Positions 1 to 8,915 are shown, numbered from the stretch's first letter. The stretch is DNA of 64,000 nucleotides from Laedolimicola ammoniilytica (GCF_025567165.1 NZ_JAOQKC010000005.1:62001-126000), one strand, 5' to 3'. Translations and numbers: made by a program. Notes: generated from the letters alone by a model not told the origin.

Positions 1-284
1 AATCTGGCTGTAGGAATCTGCTCTTCTGCTTTTTCCTGTCCCATACCTTCCTGCCGCAAAATCTCTTTGACGATAGCCACCACCGCTTCTTTGCTGATGA
101 TTGAAGCATTTAGCGGCTGCGGCTCTTGCCCAAAGTGCTCATTATAGTAGACCACTGCATTTGCCACATACTGTGCTTTTGTACGTGGACTCTGCAGCTC
201 CAGTAATCCAATGGCAGTCTCGTGTATGGGATCTCCCTCATTGAATCGCAGCGTAAACCGCCCTCGTTCTTTTTTCTCGCCCAT
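1..284 (-). CDS. Small ParR-like partner of the ParM homologue (partial, cut by window edge)
   Basis: An ATG at 284 begins MGEKKERGRFTLRFNEGDP and stays open for 94 codons to the window edge. It starts four bases after the stop of the ParM-like gene, with GGCAGGTG as ribosome site, so the two are translated as a pair. The segment around residues 20-50 (a run of A, I, L, then 'RTKAQYVANAVVYY') resembles the short N-terminal DNA-binding part of small plasmid adaptor proteins in which the chain must self-associate. The role as a ParR-type adaptor is inferred from its place next to ParM; no sequence family was firmly recognised. The C-terminus is missing. A shorter overlapping reading frame over the same bases is basic and Trp/Cys-rich and is not the gene. 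Confidence 0.65.
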   Translation of the reverse strand, partial: MGEKKERGRFTLRFNEGDPIHETAIGLLELQSPRTKAQYVANAVVYYNEHFGQEPQPLNASIISKEAVVAIVKEILRQEGMGQEKAEEQIPTAR

Positions 285-288
285 ACCA

Positions 289-1203
289 TCACCTGCCTGC
301 TGTTTCAATCCGGTACAGATACTCATAGCCATCCGCATTTGCATTGATTTTCGGTACGAAGAATGGTGTTCCCACCTTGCCCGAAGTTTCGATCTGTCGC
401 TTCAAAAGAATGGCGCCACCGCCTACAAATACTACCTTGCAGTATTGCAAATCCAACATCCTCTCTCGCAGCGTGCTGAACAGATCATTGATAAATTCCT
501 GTGCCATCTGCTCTGTCAGCCGTATAGCTGCGTCTGGATATTGGGTCTTCTTCCCCATCAGGATAGCGTCCACATCTCCTTCATCCAACAGCAGGTCCAG
601 CTCCGAATTCACCTTGGAACGCACCTTATTGTACAACAGGATCACACCATTTTCTAACGAATCGCAGGAGGTAAGGTCAATCTCTCCGTTTTTCATCAGC
701 AGATAGTCGGCAGTAAACCCGCCAATATCCAAGATTACCGCTTTGGGCTCCTCCACAAGCGTGTGAAGCATGGTGGCCGCTGCTGCGTAAGCCTGGGGAA
801 AGCAGGCCACATCTTCAATATAGATGGAGTACGGCTTGCCCTGCACCTCAAATTCTACCATTCCCCGCTGCCCAAAGTATTGTGTAAACCGCTCCACCTG
901 GGCGCCAAAGTGTGCCGGCGGCAACCCTACCGCCAGTTGGATACGCTGCACCTCTGAGGAATATGCCCCCCTCGCTTCAATCTCACCAGCCAAAGCAAAT
1001 AGGGTCAGGATAAAGAAGCGATCATCCTCCGTTTTATCTTTCCGATAAGGAATCCGCTCAGTAGACAGCGTATAGTAGGTATTCTGATACCTCAGTACAT
1101 TCTGTCCAAAGGGACGGGTGACACTCTGCTTCAGACCGGACACAAAGGGGTTGCAATGAACCGTTTTAATTTGTTTGTTGCCATGATCAACGCCAATAAG
1201 CAT
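289..1203 (-). CDS. ParM/StbA-family actin-like segregation ATPase
   Basis: The 304-residue protein has the actin-like ATPase pattern: an N-terminal phosphate-1 loop (MLIGVDHGNKQIK, residues 1-13), a phosphate-2 segment (ILDIGGFTADYLL, about 165-177) and an adenosine-binding loop (VVFVGGGAILL, about 260-270). ParM-type proteins polymerise in the cytoplasm to push replicated DNA copies apart, using a small adaptor bound to a centromere. Here it is followed after four bases by a small partner gene. Elements that pass through a circular or replicating state often carry such a pair. Ribosome site AAAGGAGG precedes the ATG at 1203. The assignment to the ParM/StbA family is good; a stabilising role in this element is inferred. 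Confidence 0.85.
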   Translation of the reverse strand: MLIGVDHGNKQIKTVHCNPFVSGLKQSVTRPFGQNVLRYQNTYYTLSTERIPYRKDKTEDDRFFILTLFALAGEIEARGAYSSEVQRIQLAVGLPPAHFGAQVERFTQYFGQRGMVEFEVQGKPYSIYIEDVACFPQAYAAAATMLHTLVEEPKAVILDIGGFTADYLLMKNGEIDLTSCDSLENGVILLYNKVRSKVNSELDLLLDEGDVDAILMGKKTQYPDAAIRLTEQMAQEFINDLFSTLRERMLDLQYCKVVFVGGGAILLKRQIETSGKVGTPFFVPKINANADGYEYLYRIETAGR

Positions 1204-1239
1204 ATGTAATACCTCCTTTTTACTTTATACATATCCTTT

Positions 1240-1258
1240 ACGCCTATATGACGCCTAT
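1240..1258. promoter_or_regulatory. Direct repeat ACGCCTAT upstream of the parM-like gene
   Basis: ACGCCTAT occurs twice, starting at 1240 and 1251, one DNA turn apart, about 40 bases before the parM-like start codon. It may be a binding site for the small partner protein (autoregulation or a minimal centromere). Only two copies are present, fewer than in classical parC sites. Confidence 0.35.
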
Positions 1259-1290
1259 TCTCAACAATCACACACTATTTTTATGAAAAC

Positions 1291-1325
1291 AAAAAGCAGG
1301 AGACCCATCATAAGGGTTTCCCGCT
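1291..1325 (-). terminator. Terminator after the winged-helix gene
   Basis: On the minus strand the bases 1325-1314 pair with 1306-1295 (12 pairs, two of them G-U, loop of seven), followed by TTTTTG. It lies 45 bases after the stop of the winged-helix gene and before the parM-like promoter. Confidence 0.65.
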
Positions 1326-1369
1326 TTGGACTGCTTCATAATATCGCAGCTAATATATATTTGATTGTT

Positions 1370-1804
1370 CTATTCTGCCATACCCTGCGGAACTTCAAAT
1401 TTGTATCCGCTCCCCAAAACAGTACGGATATAACCCGCTTTCGGCATATCCGGAGTCAGTTTTCTGCGGATCTGACCAATGACGCTGGCAACGGCTGTTC
1501 CGCAGTTTTCACCATCCTCACCCCACACTTCTTCATAGATCTGCCCGGCAGAAAATACCCAGGATGGGTGGTTTGCTAAGTATACCAATGTCGCAAATTC
1601 CCGATGGGTCATAGAAATCAACTCGCCGTTTCGGTGTACAGTTCTCTCCTTCAGGCGAAGCTCCAATCCCGGAAAAACAAGAGTATTACAAGGGTGAGAT
1701 GACACAATATGGTCAAATCCCGGCTCGGCTGCAATAATCTCCATAATTCTGCTAAGTATATATTCTTCATGGTCTGTTACCGACAATACAAAGATTTTTC
1801 CCAT
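1370..1804 (-). CDS. OmpR/PhoB-type winged-helix DNA-binding protein without receiver domain
   Basis: The 144-residue protein has a C-terminal winged helix (residues about 48-138) of the OmpR type: the 'LELRLKERTVHRNGELI' strand, 'MTHREFATLVYLANHPSWVFS' recognition helices and the final 'GYIRTVLGSGYKFE' wing. The first 45 residues are too short for a phospho-acceptor receiver domain and carry no conserved aspartates, so phosphorylation control is unlikely. It may still act on promoters of the element. It has its own ribosome site (GGGAGGGACAT before ATG) and its own terminator. Related stand-alone winged-helix regulators are common in Lachnospiraceae integrative elements; the target is unknown. 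Confidence 0.75.
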   Translation of the reverse strand: MGKIFVLSVTDHEEYILSRIMEIIAAEPGFDHIVSSHPCNTLVFPGLELRLKERTVHRNGELISMTHREFATLVYLANHPSWVFSAGQIYEEVWGEDGENCGTAVASVIGQIRRKLTPDMPKAGYIRTVLGSGYKFEVPQGMAE

Positions 1805-1859
1805 ATGTCCCTCCCTTATTCATAATTAGAATGCTGATACCCTGCAACCAATATAAAGT

Positions 1860-2024
1860 TTACTTGTTTATTTCAGTAATAACGACTGTTCCGTTTTTAT
1901 CCAGCAAAGGGGTAATCCCCGTATCATGGACAAGGTAGTTTACACCTGTTTCGGTGTCTACAACAATACTCAAGGAAGTTCCCTGTGTATAGATTGTTTC
2001 AAAGCGCTTTTCTTTGTTTGCCAT
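1860..2024 (-). CDS. DUF6440-like small protein (54 residues)
   Basis: A 54-residue frame starts MANKEKRFETIYTQGTSLS and ends VVITEINK, with a strong ribosome site (AAAGGAGTGG, 6 bases before ATG). The segment 'GTSLSIVVDTETGVNYLV' followed by 'GITPLLDKNGTVVI' is the pattern of the DUF6440 family, whose function is unknown; it looks like a compact beta protein. Its promoter region contains one copy of the 14-base box found in front of the PFENDT-permease island 15 kb away, so it is probably co-regulated with that island. The gene is real on composition, start signal and family pattern. Confidence 0.75.
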   Translation of the reverse strand: MANKEKRFETIYTQGTSLSIVVDTETGVNYLVHDTGITPLLDKNGTVVITEINK

Positions 2025-2090
2025 AGTAATCCACTCCTTTGCATGGTGTAAGGTATCAGCATTTCTAATTTATTACTCTATGATAAAGGC

Positions 2091-2112
2091 CAAATGTTGC
2101 AGAAATCTCCTA
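2091..2112 (-). promoter_or_regulatory. Conserved regulator box, copy 1 (in front of the DUF6440-like gene)
   Basis: Minus strand reads TTAGGAGATTTCTGCAACATTTG, with a TATCAT-like -10 about ten bases further on. The core TTCTGCAACATTTG is identical in six other promoters of the element. Upstream (2139-2167) lies an inverted repeat with arms GAATTGCT/AGCAATTC. Confidence 0.7.
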
Positions 2113-2174
2113 ACCTCTTTCTTTTTCGGCAAGAAAACAGGCGGAATTGCTTCATTTTTGTAGCAATTCAATTT

Positions 2175-4128
2175 TTATCTCATTTCCGGTCGAAGAATAA
2201 CCCGTTTGAATAAGAACATTGTTGCACCAAAATAGGTCAGGTAGATTGCACAGAATAGCAGGATCGTCACCAGACCATAAAGAGGTACAAGTCCCTGCTG
2301 CAAGATTGCCTCTCCGAAAAAGAACTGTGCCCCTGTGATCAGTAAAACCGTCAGCAAAAGAGGGAATAGCAGTGGGATCAAAAAGACTGTGGACAGTTCC
2401 CTGCGGATCAGGGAAGCCTGCCTGTGGCTCGGTACACCCAAACGGTCAATGACTGCATAATTCTTCTGGTTTTTGTCTATGGCAGAAAGCTGCTCAAATG
2501 CAAGAACCGAGCAGGATAGAATGATGAAAATAATGCTTAAATACAATCCGCAGAACGAAATAGCTGTAAATCCCGTCAGCGAATTGGCAACGCCCCACGC
2601 CTTTACTGTAACACCCATCGTTACTTTTTCCGGAAGCTGTTGACCGGACTGCAATTCCGGCTGCCATTTCCCACTGTTCAGGAATTGCTTCAAGTCGCTT
2701 TTCAATTCCGGGTATCCGCCATCTTCCAGTTTCATCGCCAGACGGATTTTTTCTCCGACGAATTGTGAAGCTGCTTCATCCGGCAGAACAAGTACATATC
2801 CCTTCGTTCCGGCCATTTGATACTGCTCCATCGGCTCCGTCAGGATCGGCGTTTCCGCAGCAGACAAGGTCCGACCATTGAATGTGATCTCCGGCTGCTG
2901 CGCCAAGCCCTGTCGGATTCCGTCCATATAGTTCCATGTATCGCAATGAACCAAAAATTCGTTGTTGCTCATGGAAACAGGAGAAAGCCCCAGGATTTCA
3001 CGCAAATGGTTATAGTCGGACAAGGACAAGGCTTCGATCGGTTTTTCAGGAACCGCATACAGATAATAACTCACAGAATCCTCGACTCCACAATGCTCCT
3101 CTGTAAAGGAAACGATGGAATCCATGTTGGATTTTTCCAAAGGTGCATCAATCGCCACGCCTGCATCATAGGGATAATAGGCTTTCATGTTGGCTTTGTA
3201 GCCTGCTCCCATGGTAAGCCCCACAAACATGGTTGCCAGAGATATGGTTAAAAGAATCGCCACCACAGCCATTGTCCGGCCAGCAGAATGGATGCGCCGC
3301 CCAATCTGCCCCAGGAAGAACAGATTTTCTTCTTTGTACTTATGGCGCAGATTTTGTTTTGCAAATCGGTGCAGCAAAAGCGGAATCTGGCGATGCAGCT
3401 CGTAAACCCCCACCAGAATGAGCAGGCAGGCTCCGCCAAGGTACAAAAATGCTTCATTGGTTTGTGTCTGAAGCATCCGCCCAAGCAAAATCACGCCTGC
3501 AACCATTGCGGCTATTGAAAGCAATACTACCAGAAGACTACGACTGCATGATTTAAAACGGTATTCTTCATTCTTGCGGTTATCATACAGCAAATCGATT
3601 ACTTTCTGATGCCGGATAATCTTTGCTGCTCGGAGCATCCCAAAACCATACATCAAGGCAAAAAACAAAAATGTTACTGCCCATGCCTGGAGAGAAAAGG
3701 AAACCTGATAGGTATGCGGCACCTCAAAGATATTTTTTACCACCTGATTCAGCAAACCGGAAAGCCCTGTGCCAACCAAAGAACCAAGCAGAAAGGCTCC
3801 TGTACCGATGATACTGTTTTCAGCAAGGAACAAATTCCGTACTGTCTTTGCTTCCATGCCAATCAGTTCGTAGGTTGCAAACTCCTTCCAGCATAAAGCG
3901 GATCGCATAACCGATCACAAACGAGGACAGAAAAGCAACCAGAGCTGACATAAGCAAAATTCCAGTAGTCAGCATCGACATATTTTCTGCCATAGCAAGA
4001 ACATCTGATGAAAAGCCCAATGCCAAAAATGAGTACATCAATGCCGCAGTCAAGGTAAGCGTCACAAAGTAAATGATATAATCCCGCAGGCTTCTGCAGA
4101 TATTTTGAATTGCTAACTTCCAGTACAT
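2175..4128 (-). pseudogene. BceB-type FtsX permease, frameshifted near 3890
   Basis: Two frames together make one permease of about 650 residues. The first (4128 to about 3890) begins MYWKLAIQNICRSLRDYII with two membrane helices and reads up to 'YAIRFML'. The second runs from about 3890 to 2175 and resumes at 'KEFATYELIGMEAKTVRNL'. The neighbouring paralogue reads 'NRFML-RKKQS-EFAVEATLGMEQKT', so about 11 bases seem to be missing between 'ML' and 'EF'. The rest of the protein is intact: a bundle of helices, an extracytoplasmic domain of about 200 residues and the last three helices. Such permeases expel or release peptide antibiotics together with an ATPase. Ribosome site GGGAGGAAGAT is good. 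The gene is either truly broken or a sequence error hides 11 bases. Confidence 0.8.
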
Positions 4129-4140
4129 ATCTTCCTCCCA

Positions 4141-6378
4141 TCACCTTACACTATCGGAGTTGCTGCGAATTGAACGCTGGAACAGCAGCCATGTACTGAG
4201 AAAATAGCAACTCAGCAGCAAAGCGAAAATCCCGACAATGATACCTATTTGCCGCATCAAGGCTCCGCAGCCAATATAAGCTGAGATTTCAGCAGAAACA
4301 CTTTGAAGAAAATAGCCAATCACAATCATTGCTAAAACGATTGCCGCTGTGATCGGCATTCCAAACCAAACACCAAGCTGTTTTAGAACCAAAGTATGCA
4401 GGTCCTTCTCTTCCACTCCCATTTTTCGCAGAACCGAAAATCTGTAGTTGTTTTTTTCTGCATCTAGGAGCTGCTGAAGAGCCAGCACGGTAAGACACAT
4501 CACCATCAGCACAATTGCACCATAGATCAAGGACGCTTTTAGGATAAAGTTAAGGGCGATTATACGGTTCACTTCCGTAGTATGGACAGTTGTACTGTAT
4601 CCTGCCAGATTGTCTTTATCAGGATCTTCTGGATAAGAACGCCCAAGAAGCTGTTCCAGCATTTCTGCCGTTTTGAAGGGAAGCGGATATTGGGTCATCA
4701 CAAATCGGTTGCTCTGTACCGGAAGCAAGACTTGCGCTATCTCGTCAGGTATGATATACACCACATCTGTATAAAGATTATAGATAGATTCCCCCACAGG
4801 CTCCTGAAACACGGCGTTCTCACTGAGTTTCAGGGTGCCTGCGTCAGTTTCCAGTAAGGTATGCTTAGCGATGTAGTTTTCAATATCCTTGTCCTCTGCC
4901 GCACGATGCCAGTGGGTAGCAAATTCATCCGTTTGTAAGGTAATAGGTTCATATCCCAACATTTTCCGAACAGCGTTATAATCCTTCAGTGCAATTGCCA
5001 AGGGAGGAAAATCGTACTTTACCCGCTGGTGAAAGTCGCTTTTTTGGGGAAGATATTCCGAAAAAGTCAAATCGTCCTTTATCGCTATGTTGTTTTGTTC
5101 TATAAACGCAGTAATTTCCCCATAGTCTGTATCCGGAAGATTTTCCACTTCATAAACATCGTTGTAGCGGCTTGAAATTTGAATATCATAGACTGCCCGA
5201 CTATCCAAATAGCCCAGACTCCATCCTGTCAAAACTGGCGCAATGACAAACAAGCAGATAGAAAAAGTCAGGGTCACACAAATTATCGTCATCGTTTTCG
5301 TATTGGTAGCCAGCTTAGAGGAAAGCTGTCCAAACAGAAATAAACTCGTATTGTGATATTTGCGGGACACTTTAGACTCCTTCCAGTATAGGAGCGCCGC
5401 ATTCGATAAATAAATGACTGCGGAAATGATAAACAAAATATCCGCAACCCCAAACAGCAAATATTGATTCAGAGTTGGGGCGTCAAATCCAAGGAAGTAG
5501 GCTTTTTCCAGTTCTGCGATGGAAAAAATCGGGATAGCGGTCAATACAGCACCAGCCAGAAGCCCGCAAAGATATCGGGAAAATCCTATTTTTCTGTGTA
5601 AAACAGCACCTGCGATTGCCCAAAGCAGCGTCAGTGCAGGGAAAAGGACATTCCCCCAATACATGAGCTTTACAGGAAGCGGATGTCTGGGATCGAAGTA
5701 AAAATGATATTTTACAGCACCTACCTCCAGCATCCACAGCAGCATAATGCCATAGAAAATACAGATCATCGGCATCCATCTGCTTTTATGAAGCGGTTTT
5801 TCATTCTGACGGTTTGCCGTCATAAGTTCAATAATCCTGCTTTTGTTGAGAATTCTGACATTCCCGACTTCAACCAGAATCTGACAAACAACAAAGAAGC
5901 CCACGGTCAGCAGCACAGTATCTGGAAAAAAAGACCAAGAAAAAGCGTAGGGTTCCCCAAAAGAAGCAAGCAGCACAGCCGTAATGACCTGAGAAACGAT
6001 CATCCCCAGAAGGATTCCCACCGACACAGAGAATATGAGCAGGAAAAAAGTCTCTCCAAAAAAGAGCAGTCCTATGGTTTTTTGCTCCATTCCCAAGGTT
6101 GCCTCAACTGCAAACTCCGATTGTTTTTTTCTCAGCATGAAACGATTGACATAGTGGATCAGGAACAAAAGAAGCAGACTAATCCCGCAAATTGCCAGTT
6201 TCATACCTCCAGCCAGCAGGGAAATATTATATTCCGCACCAATGGTCGGATGATAATGGGTGCTGCTGATAGATAAAAACGCATAGAACAGGGTGACACA
6301 GAGTGTCATGGTCACAATATAAATCAAATAGTCCTTCACAGACCGCTTTGCATTTTTGAAAATGAGTTTAGCGTACAT
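4141..6378 (-). CDS. BceB-like FtsX permease of a peptide-resistance ABC transporter
   Basis: The 745-residue protein has an N-terminal helix (about 18-38), a helix near 53-75, the 'NRFMLRKKQSEFAVEATLGMEQKT' coupling region, further paired helices, a large extracytoplasmic domain (about 390-610) and three C-terminal helices with a second coupling motif ('FSVLRKMGVEEKDL'). This is the architecture of BceB/VraG-type permeases, which work with a cognate ATPase and sensor kinase against bacitracin, lantibiotics or related peptides. The start is taken as the ATG at 6378, overlapping the end of the ATPase gene; a GTG just before it is too close to the ribosome site. A second, frameshifted permease follows 12 bases downstream. 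Confidence 0.85.
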   Translation of the reverse strand: MYAKLIFKNAKRSVKDYLIYIVTMTLCVTLFYAFLSISSTHYHPTIGAEYNISLLAGGMKLAICGISLLLLFLIHYVNRFMLRKKQSEFAVEATLGMEQKTIGLLFFGETFFLLIFSVSVGILLGMIVSQVITAVLLASFGEPYAFSWSFFPDTVLLTVGFFVVCQILVEVGNVRILNKSRIIELMTANRQNEKPLHKSRWMPMICIFYGIMLLWMLEVGAVKYHFYFDPRHPLPVKLMYWGNVLFPALTLLWAIAGAVLHRKIGFSRYLCGLLAGAVLTAIPIFSIAELEKAYFLGFDAPTLNQYLLFGVADILFIISAVIYLSNAALLYWKESKVSRKYHNTSLFLFGQLSSKLATNTKTMTIICVTLTFSICLFVIAPVLTGWSLGYLDSRAVYDIQISSRYNDVYEVENLPDTDYGEITAFIEQNNIAIKDDLTFSEYLPQKSDFHQRVKYDFPPLAIALKDYNAVRKMLGYEPITLQTDEFATHWHRAAEDKDIENYIAKHTLLETDAGTLKLSENAVFQEPVGESIYNLYTDVVYIIPDEIAQVLLPVQSNRFVMTQYPLPFKTAEMLEQLLGRSYPEDPDKDNLAGYSTTVHTTEVNRIIALNFILKASLIYGAIVLMVMCLTVLALQQLLDAEKNNYRFSVLRKMGVEEKDLHTLVLKQLGVWFGMPITAAIVLAMIVIGYFLQSVSAEISAYIGCGALMRQIGIIVGIFALLLSCYFLSTWLLFQRSIRSNSDSVR

Positions 6379-7135
6379 CACTCATGCCCCCTCCCATCAT
6401 GGTGAGGACATCCAGGATTTTTTCAAAGAAAGTCCTGCGGGAATCACCACCCTTACGGATTTCCGTAAAGATCGCCCCGTCCCTCATAAAGAGAATACGA
6501 TTGGCATAGCTTGCCGAGAAAGCGTCGTGTGTCACCATCAGGATTGTGGCTCCGAGATCTTCGTTGATACTCTGGATCGTAGAAAGCAGCATCTGGGACG
6601 AATGACTATCTAATGCGCCGGTAGGCTCGTCCGCCAAAATCAGCTTAGGCTGATTGATAATGGCTCTGGCACAGGCGCACCGCTGCTTCTGGCCGCCGGA
6701 CACCTGATATGGGTACTTATCCAGAATATCCATGATATTCAGCTTTCCGGCCATTTCCCGCACCCGTCCATCAATCTCGCCTGCTGGAACCTTGTTGATG
6801 GTCAGCGCCAGGGCTATGTTTTCCGAAATGGTCAGCGTGTCCAGCAGGTTAAAATCCTGGAACACAAATCCAAGATTTTCCCGGCGAAACCGGGCAATCT
6901 GTTTTTCATTGATTTCCGTCACATCGGTTCCATCCAGATAGATATGTCCCGCACTGACGGTATCAATGGTGGAAATACAGTTGAGCAGGGTGGTCTTGCC
7001 GGAACCGGATGCTCCCATGATTCCTACAAATTCCCCCTCCTGAACGGAAAAGCTGATGTCCTGAATTGCTTTTGTAACATTCCCACTATTTCCGTAATAT
7101 TTTTGGATATGATCCAGTTTCAAAATTTCTTTCAT
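6368..7135 (-). CDS. BceA-like ABC transporter ATP-binding protein
   Basis: The 255-residue ATPase shows a Walker A motif GASGSGKTT (41-49), Q-loop VFQDFN (91-96), signature VSGGQKQR (145-152), Walker B LILADEP (165-171) and the switch histidine near 203 (MVTHD). It belongs to the MacB/LolD/BceA class that drives FtsX-type permeases. The start at 7135 is preferred because AGAGGTGATAACA precedes it; an ATG nine bases upstream has no site. Its 3' end overlaps the permease gene, and the kinase and regulator genes lie directly upstream, the classical layout of a peptide sensing and detoxification module. Confidence 0.92.
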   Translation of the reverse strand: MKEILKLDHIQKYYGNSGNVTKAIQDISFSVQEGEFVGIMGASGSGKTTLLNCISTIDTVSAGHIYLDGTDVTEINEKQIARFRRENLGFVFQDFNLLDTLTISENIALALTINKVPAGEIDGRVREMAGKLNIMDILDKYPYQVSGGQKQRCACARAIINQPKLILADEPTGALDSHSSQMLLSTIQSINEDLGATILMVTHDAFSASYANRILFMRDGAIFTEIRKGGDSRRTFFEKILDVLTMMGGGMSDVR

Positions 7136-7144
7136 TGTTATCAC

Positions 7145-7236
7145 CTCTGATCTCTATTGTAAAATAAGAGCGGCTTCGTTTGTATCAAGTTTTCTTACAA
7201 AGTTCTAACAAAAATGTAAGAAGTGCAGAACGGTTC
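7145..7236 (-). promoter_or_regulatory. Promoter/operator region of the BceAB-like genes
   Basis: The 100-base gap between kinase and ATPase genes holds A/T-rich direct repeats on the minus strand (TTACATTTTTG and TTAGAACTTTG, then TTGTAAGAAAA). In Bce-type systems the response regulator activates the transporter promoter placed exactly here. The repeats differ from the 14-base box of the second island, so the two regulators probably have different sites. Confidence 0.4.
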
Positions 7237-7250
7237 TCAGCTCTGCACTT
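7221..7250 (-). terminator. Hairpin at the end of the kinase gene
   Basis: AAGTGCAGA pairs perfectly with TCTGCACTT (7221-7229 with 7242-7250) across the kinase stop codon. The following bases (CTTACATTTTTG) are only modestly T-rich, so it may be a weak terminator or a partial read-through point between regulator and transporter genes. Confidence 0.45.
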
Positions 7251-8250
7251 CATGAATCAAACAGTTAATATGAAAAGAAAGGGAAATTGCTGTGCCATGT
7301 TCCGACGACTCCGCCGTAATGCCAATGCCCAGCTTTTCACAAAGCCGTTTGCATAGGTACAGGCCAATGCCTGTGGACTGCTGGACCATACGACCATTCT
7401 GACCGGTAAATCCCTTTTCAAAGATACGGGGCAGATCGGACGCAGCAATCCCAATTCCATCGTCCTCCACGACAAGAACAACCTGATCCTGCCGTTTATG
7501 AGTAGAAATGCGGAGAACCGGCTGTTCCGTACGATACTTGACCGCATTGGCAATCAGTTGGTTCAGAATAAAGCGCACCCACTTTTCATCTGAATAAACC
7601 GTGTCCTGCATTTCCTCCACCTCCAGACGCATACCACTTTGGAGCAGCAGATATTTATTATCTGCAATCGCCTGATGCACCACTTGGGACAGTGCCATTT
7701 CCCGGACAGAATAATCTTTCTCTGTATGCTCACTGCGGGCATAATAAAGAGCCTGTTCGGTAAAGCGATTGGTCTTTTCCAGTTCCAGCAGAAGTTCTTT
7801 TGTCCAGTCCATCCGATGGTTTTCACATAGAAGTTTCATGGCAGTAATGGGCGTTTTGATTTCGTGAATCCATTGTTCAATGTATTCCTTGTACTCCAGG
7901 CGTTCCCGCTCGACCTCCCCGATCTGCTCCAACATGGATTTTCCAGCCATTTTCAAAAGCTGATAGTAAACCTGATCCTCAGCCTGCTCCGGCAGCTCCA
8001 TCACTTCGGAAATAAGGTATCTCTCAGAGAGCTGCTCTGCCATATCCAGAAGTTTTTTCATCTGCCGCTTTCGTTTCCAGTAAGTGAGGACAAGTCCCAT
8101 CAGCAAAACCAATGCCCATACAATCAGGATCAATACTACTGCGGAAACCGAATTGCCGCACACCAGCAAAAATACAGTGAGTGCAGCCATACAAACAAGG
8201 TTCGTCAGCAGAAATGGCAGCCTGTTTTTCCAATATCGTCTGCTGTTCAT
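7237..8250 (-). CDS. BceS-like intramembrane-sensing histidine kinase
   Basis: The 337-residue protein has two N-terminal membrane helices (about 11-31 and 36-57) joined by a loop of only a few residues, so it has no extracytoplasmic sensor; such kinases sense through their partner ABC transporter. The H-box is WIHEIKTPI with the phosphorylated His at 129; the N-box (NQLIANAVKY), G1 (DDGIGIAASD) and G2 (STGIGLYL) motifs are present. The ATG overlaps the stop of the response regulator gene (ATGA). The adjacent transporter genes are the expected partners. Stimulus, probably a cell-wall-active peptide, is inferred. Confidence 0.9.
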   Translation of the reverse strand: MNSRRYWKNRLPFLLTNLVCMAALTVFLLVCGNSVSAVVLILIVWALVLLMGLVLTYWKRKRQMKKLLDMAEQLSERYLISEVMELPEQAEDQVYYQLLKMAGKSMLEQIGEVERERLEYKEYIEQWIHEIKTPITAMKLLCENHRMDWTKELLLELEKTNRFTEQALYYARSEHTEKDYSVREMALSQVVHQAIADNKYLLLQSGMRLEVEEMQDTVYSDEKWVRFILNQLIANAVKYRTEQPVLRISTHKRQDQVVLVVEDDGIGIAASDLPRIFEKGFTGQNGRMVQQSTGIGLYLCKRLCEKLGIGITAESSEHGTAISLSFHINCLIHEVQS

Positions 8251-8915
8251 ATCGTGTACCCCTGTCGGTGCTTTGTCTTGATAAAATCCGTCAGACCGAT
8301 GCCCGCCAGTTTTTCCCGGATGCGGTTGATATTGACGCTCAAAGCATTGTCATCCACATATAGCTGATTGTCCCACAAATACTCAATCATATCTCCACGA
8401 GAACAGATTTTCCCTCCGTTCTTGAACAGGTAATAGAGAATTTTCAATTCGTTCTTAGTAAGTTCTACGCTCTGTCCATGATAGTCCAAACTGCTGGATT
8501 CCAGATGCAGCACCGCATCTCCATAGGCGATCTGTTCCCGTTGCTGTGCGGGATAGGCTTTCTTCAGCAGAGAAGCAATTTTCGCAAGCAGGATTGCTGT
8601 GTTATAGGGCTTCGTGATAAAAGCGTCTCCGCCCAGCATGATGCTATTCAGTTCATCCATATCCGTGTTGCAGCTTGTCACAAAAATAATCGGCACCTCG
8701 GAAAATGTGCGAACCTCGGTGCAGAGAGAAAAGCCATTGGTTCCCGGTAGCTTGATGTCCAGTAAAATCAAGTGTGGCTGTTCGGCTTTGATCCGATCAA
8801 TCACATCAGAAAAATCTTCCGGAGCCGCCGCTTCATAGCCATTGCTTTGCAGCAGCGTTTTCAATTCATTCCGTATCAACGGATCATCTTCTATTATCAA
8901 TATTTTTTCTTTCAT
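8247..8915 (-). CDS. OmpR-family response regulator of the BceRS-like pair
   Basis: The protein (222 residues from the chosen start) has a receiver domain with acidic pair near 10-11, phospho-acceptor Asp 53 (LLLDIKLPG), Thr 80 and Lys 102, and a C-terminal OmpR winged helix (about 125-222, ending 'IKTKHRQGYTI'). The ATG at 8915 is preferred over one 45 bases upstream because GGAGGCTGAT lies directly before it and the receiver fold begins there (MKEKILIIEDD). It is co-translated with the kinase. It presumably activates the ATPase/permease promoter in 7145-7236. Confidence 0.9.
   Translation of the reverse strand: MKEKILIIEDDPLIRNELKTLLQSNGYEAAAPEDFSDVIDRIKAEQPHLILLDIKLPGTNGFSLCTEVRTFSEVPIIFVTSCNTDMDELNSIMLGGDAFITKPYNTAILLAKIASLLKKAYPAQQREQIAYGDAVLHLESSSLDYHGQSVELTKNELKILYYLFKNGGKICSRGDMIEYLWDNQLYVDDNALSVNINRIREKLAGIGLTDFIKTKHRQGYTI

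Noticed and set aside
110..292. 60-codon frame MMVWARKKNEGG on the minus strand
   Set aside because: It covers the same bases as the ParR-like partner but is basic and Trp/Met-rich and starts with a GTG overlapping the parM-like stop; the other frame has a ribosome site and protein-like composition.
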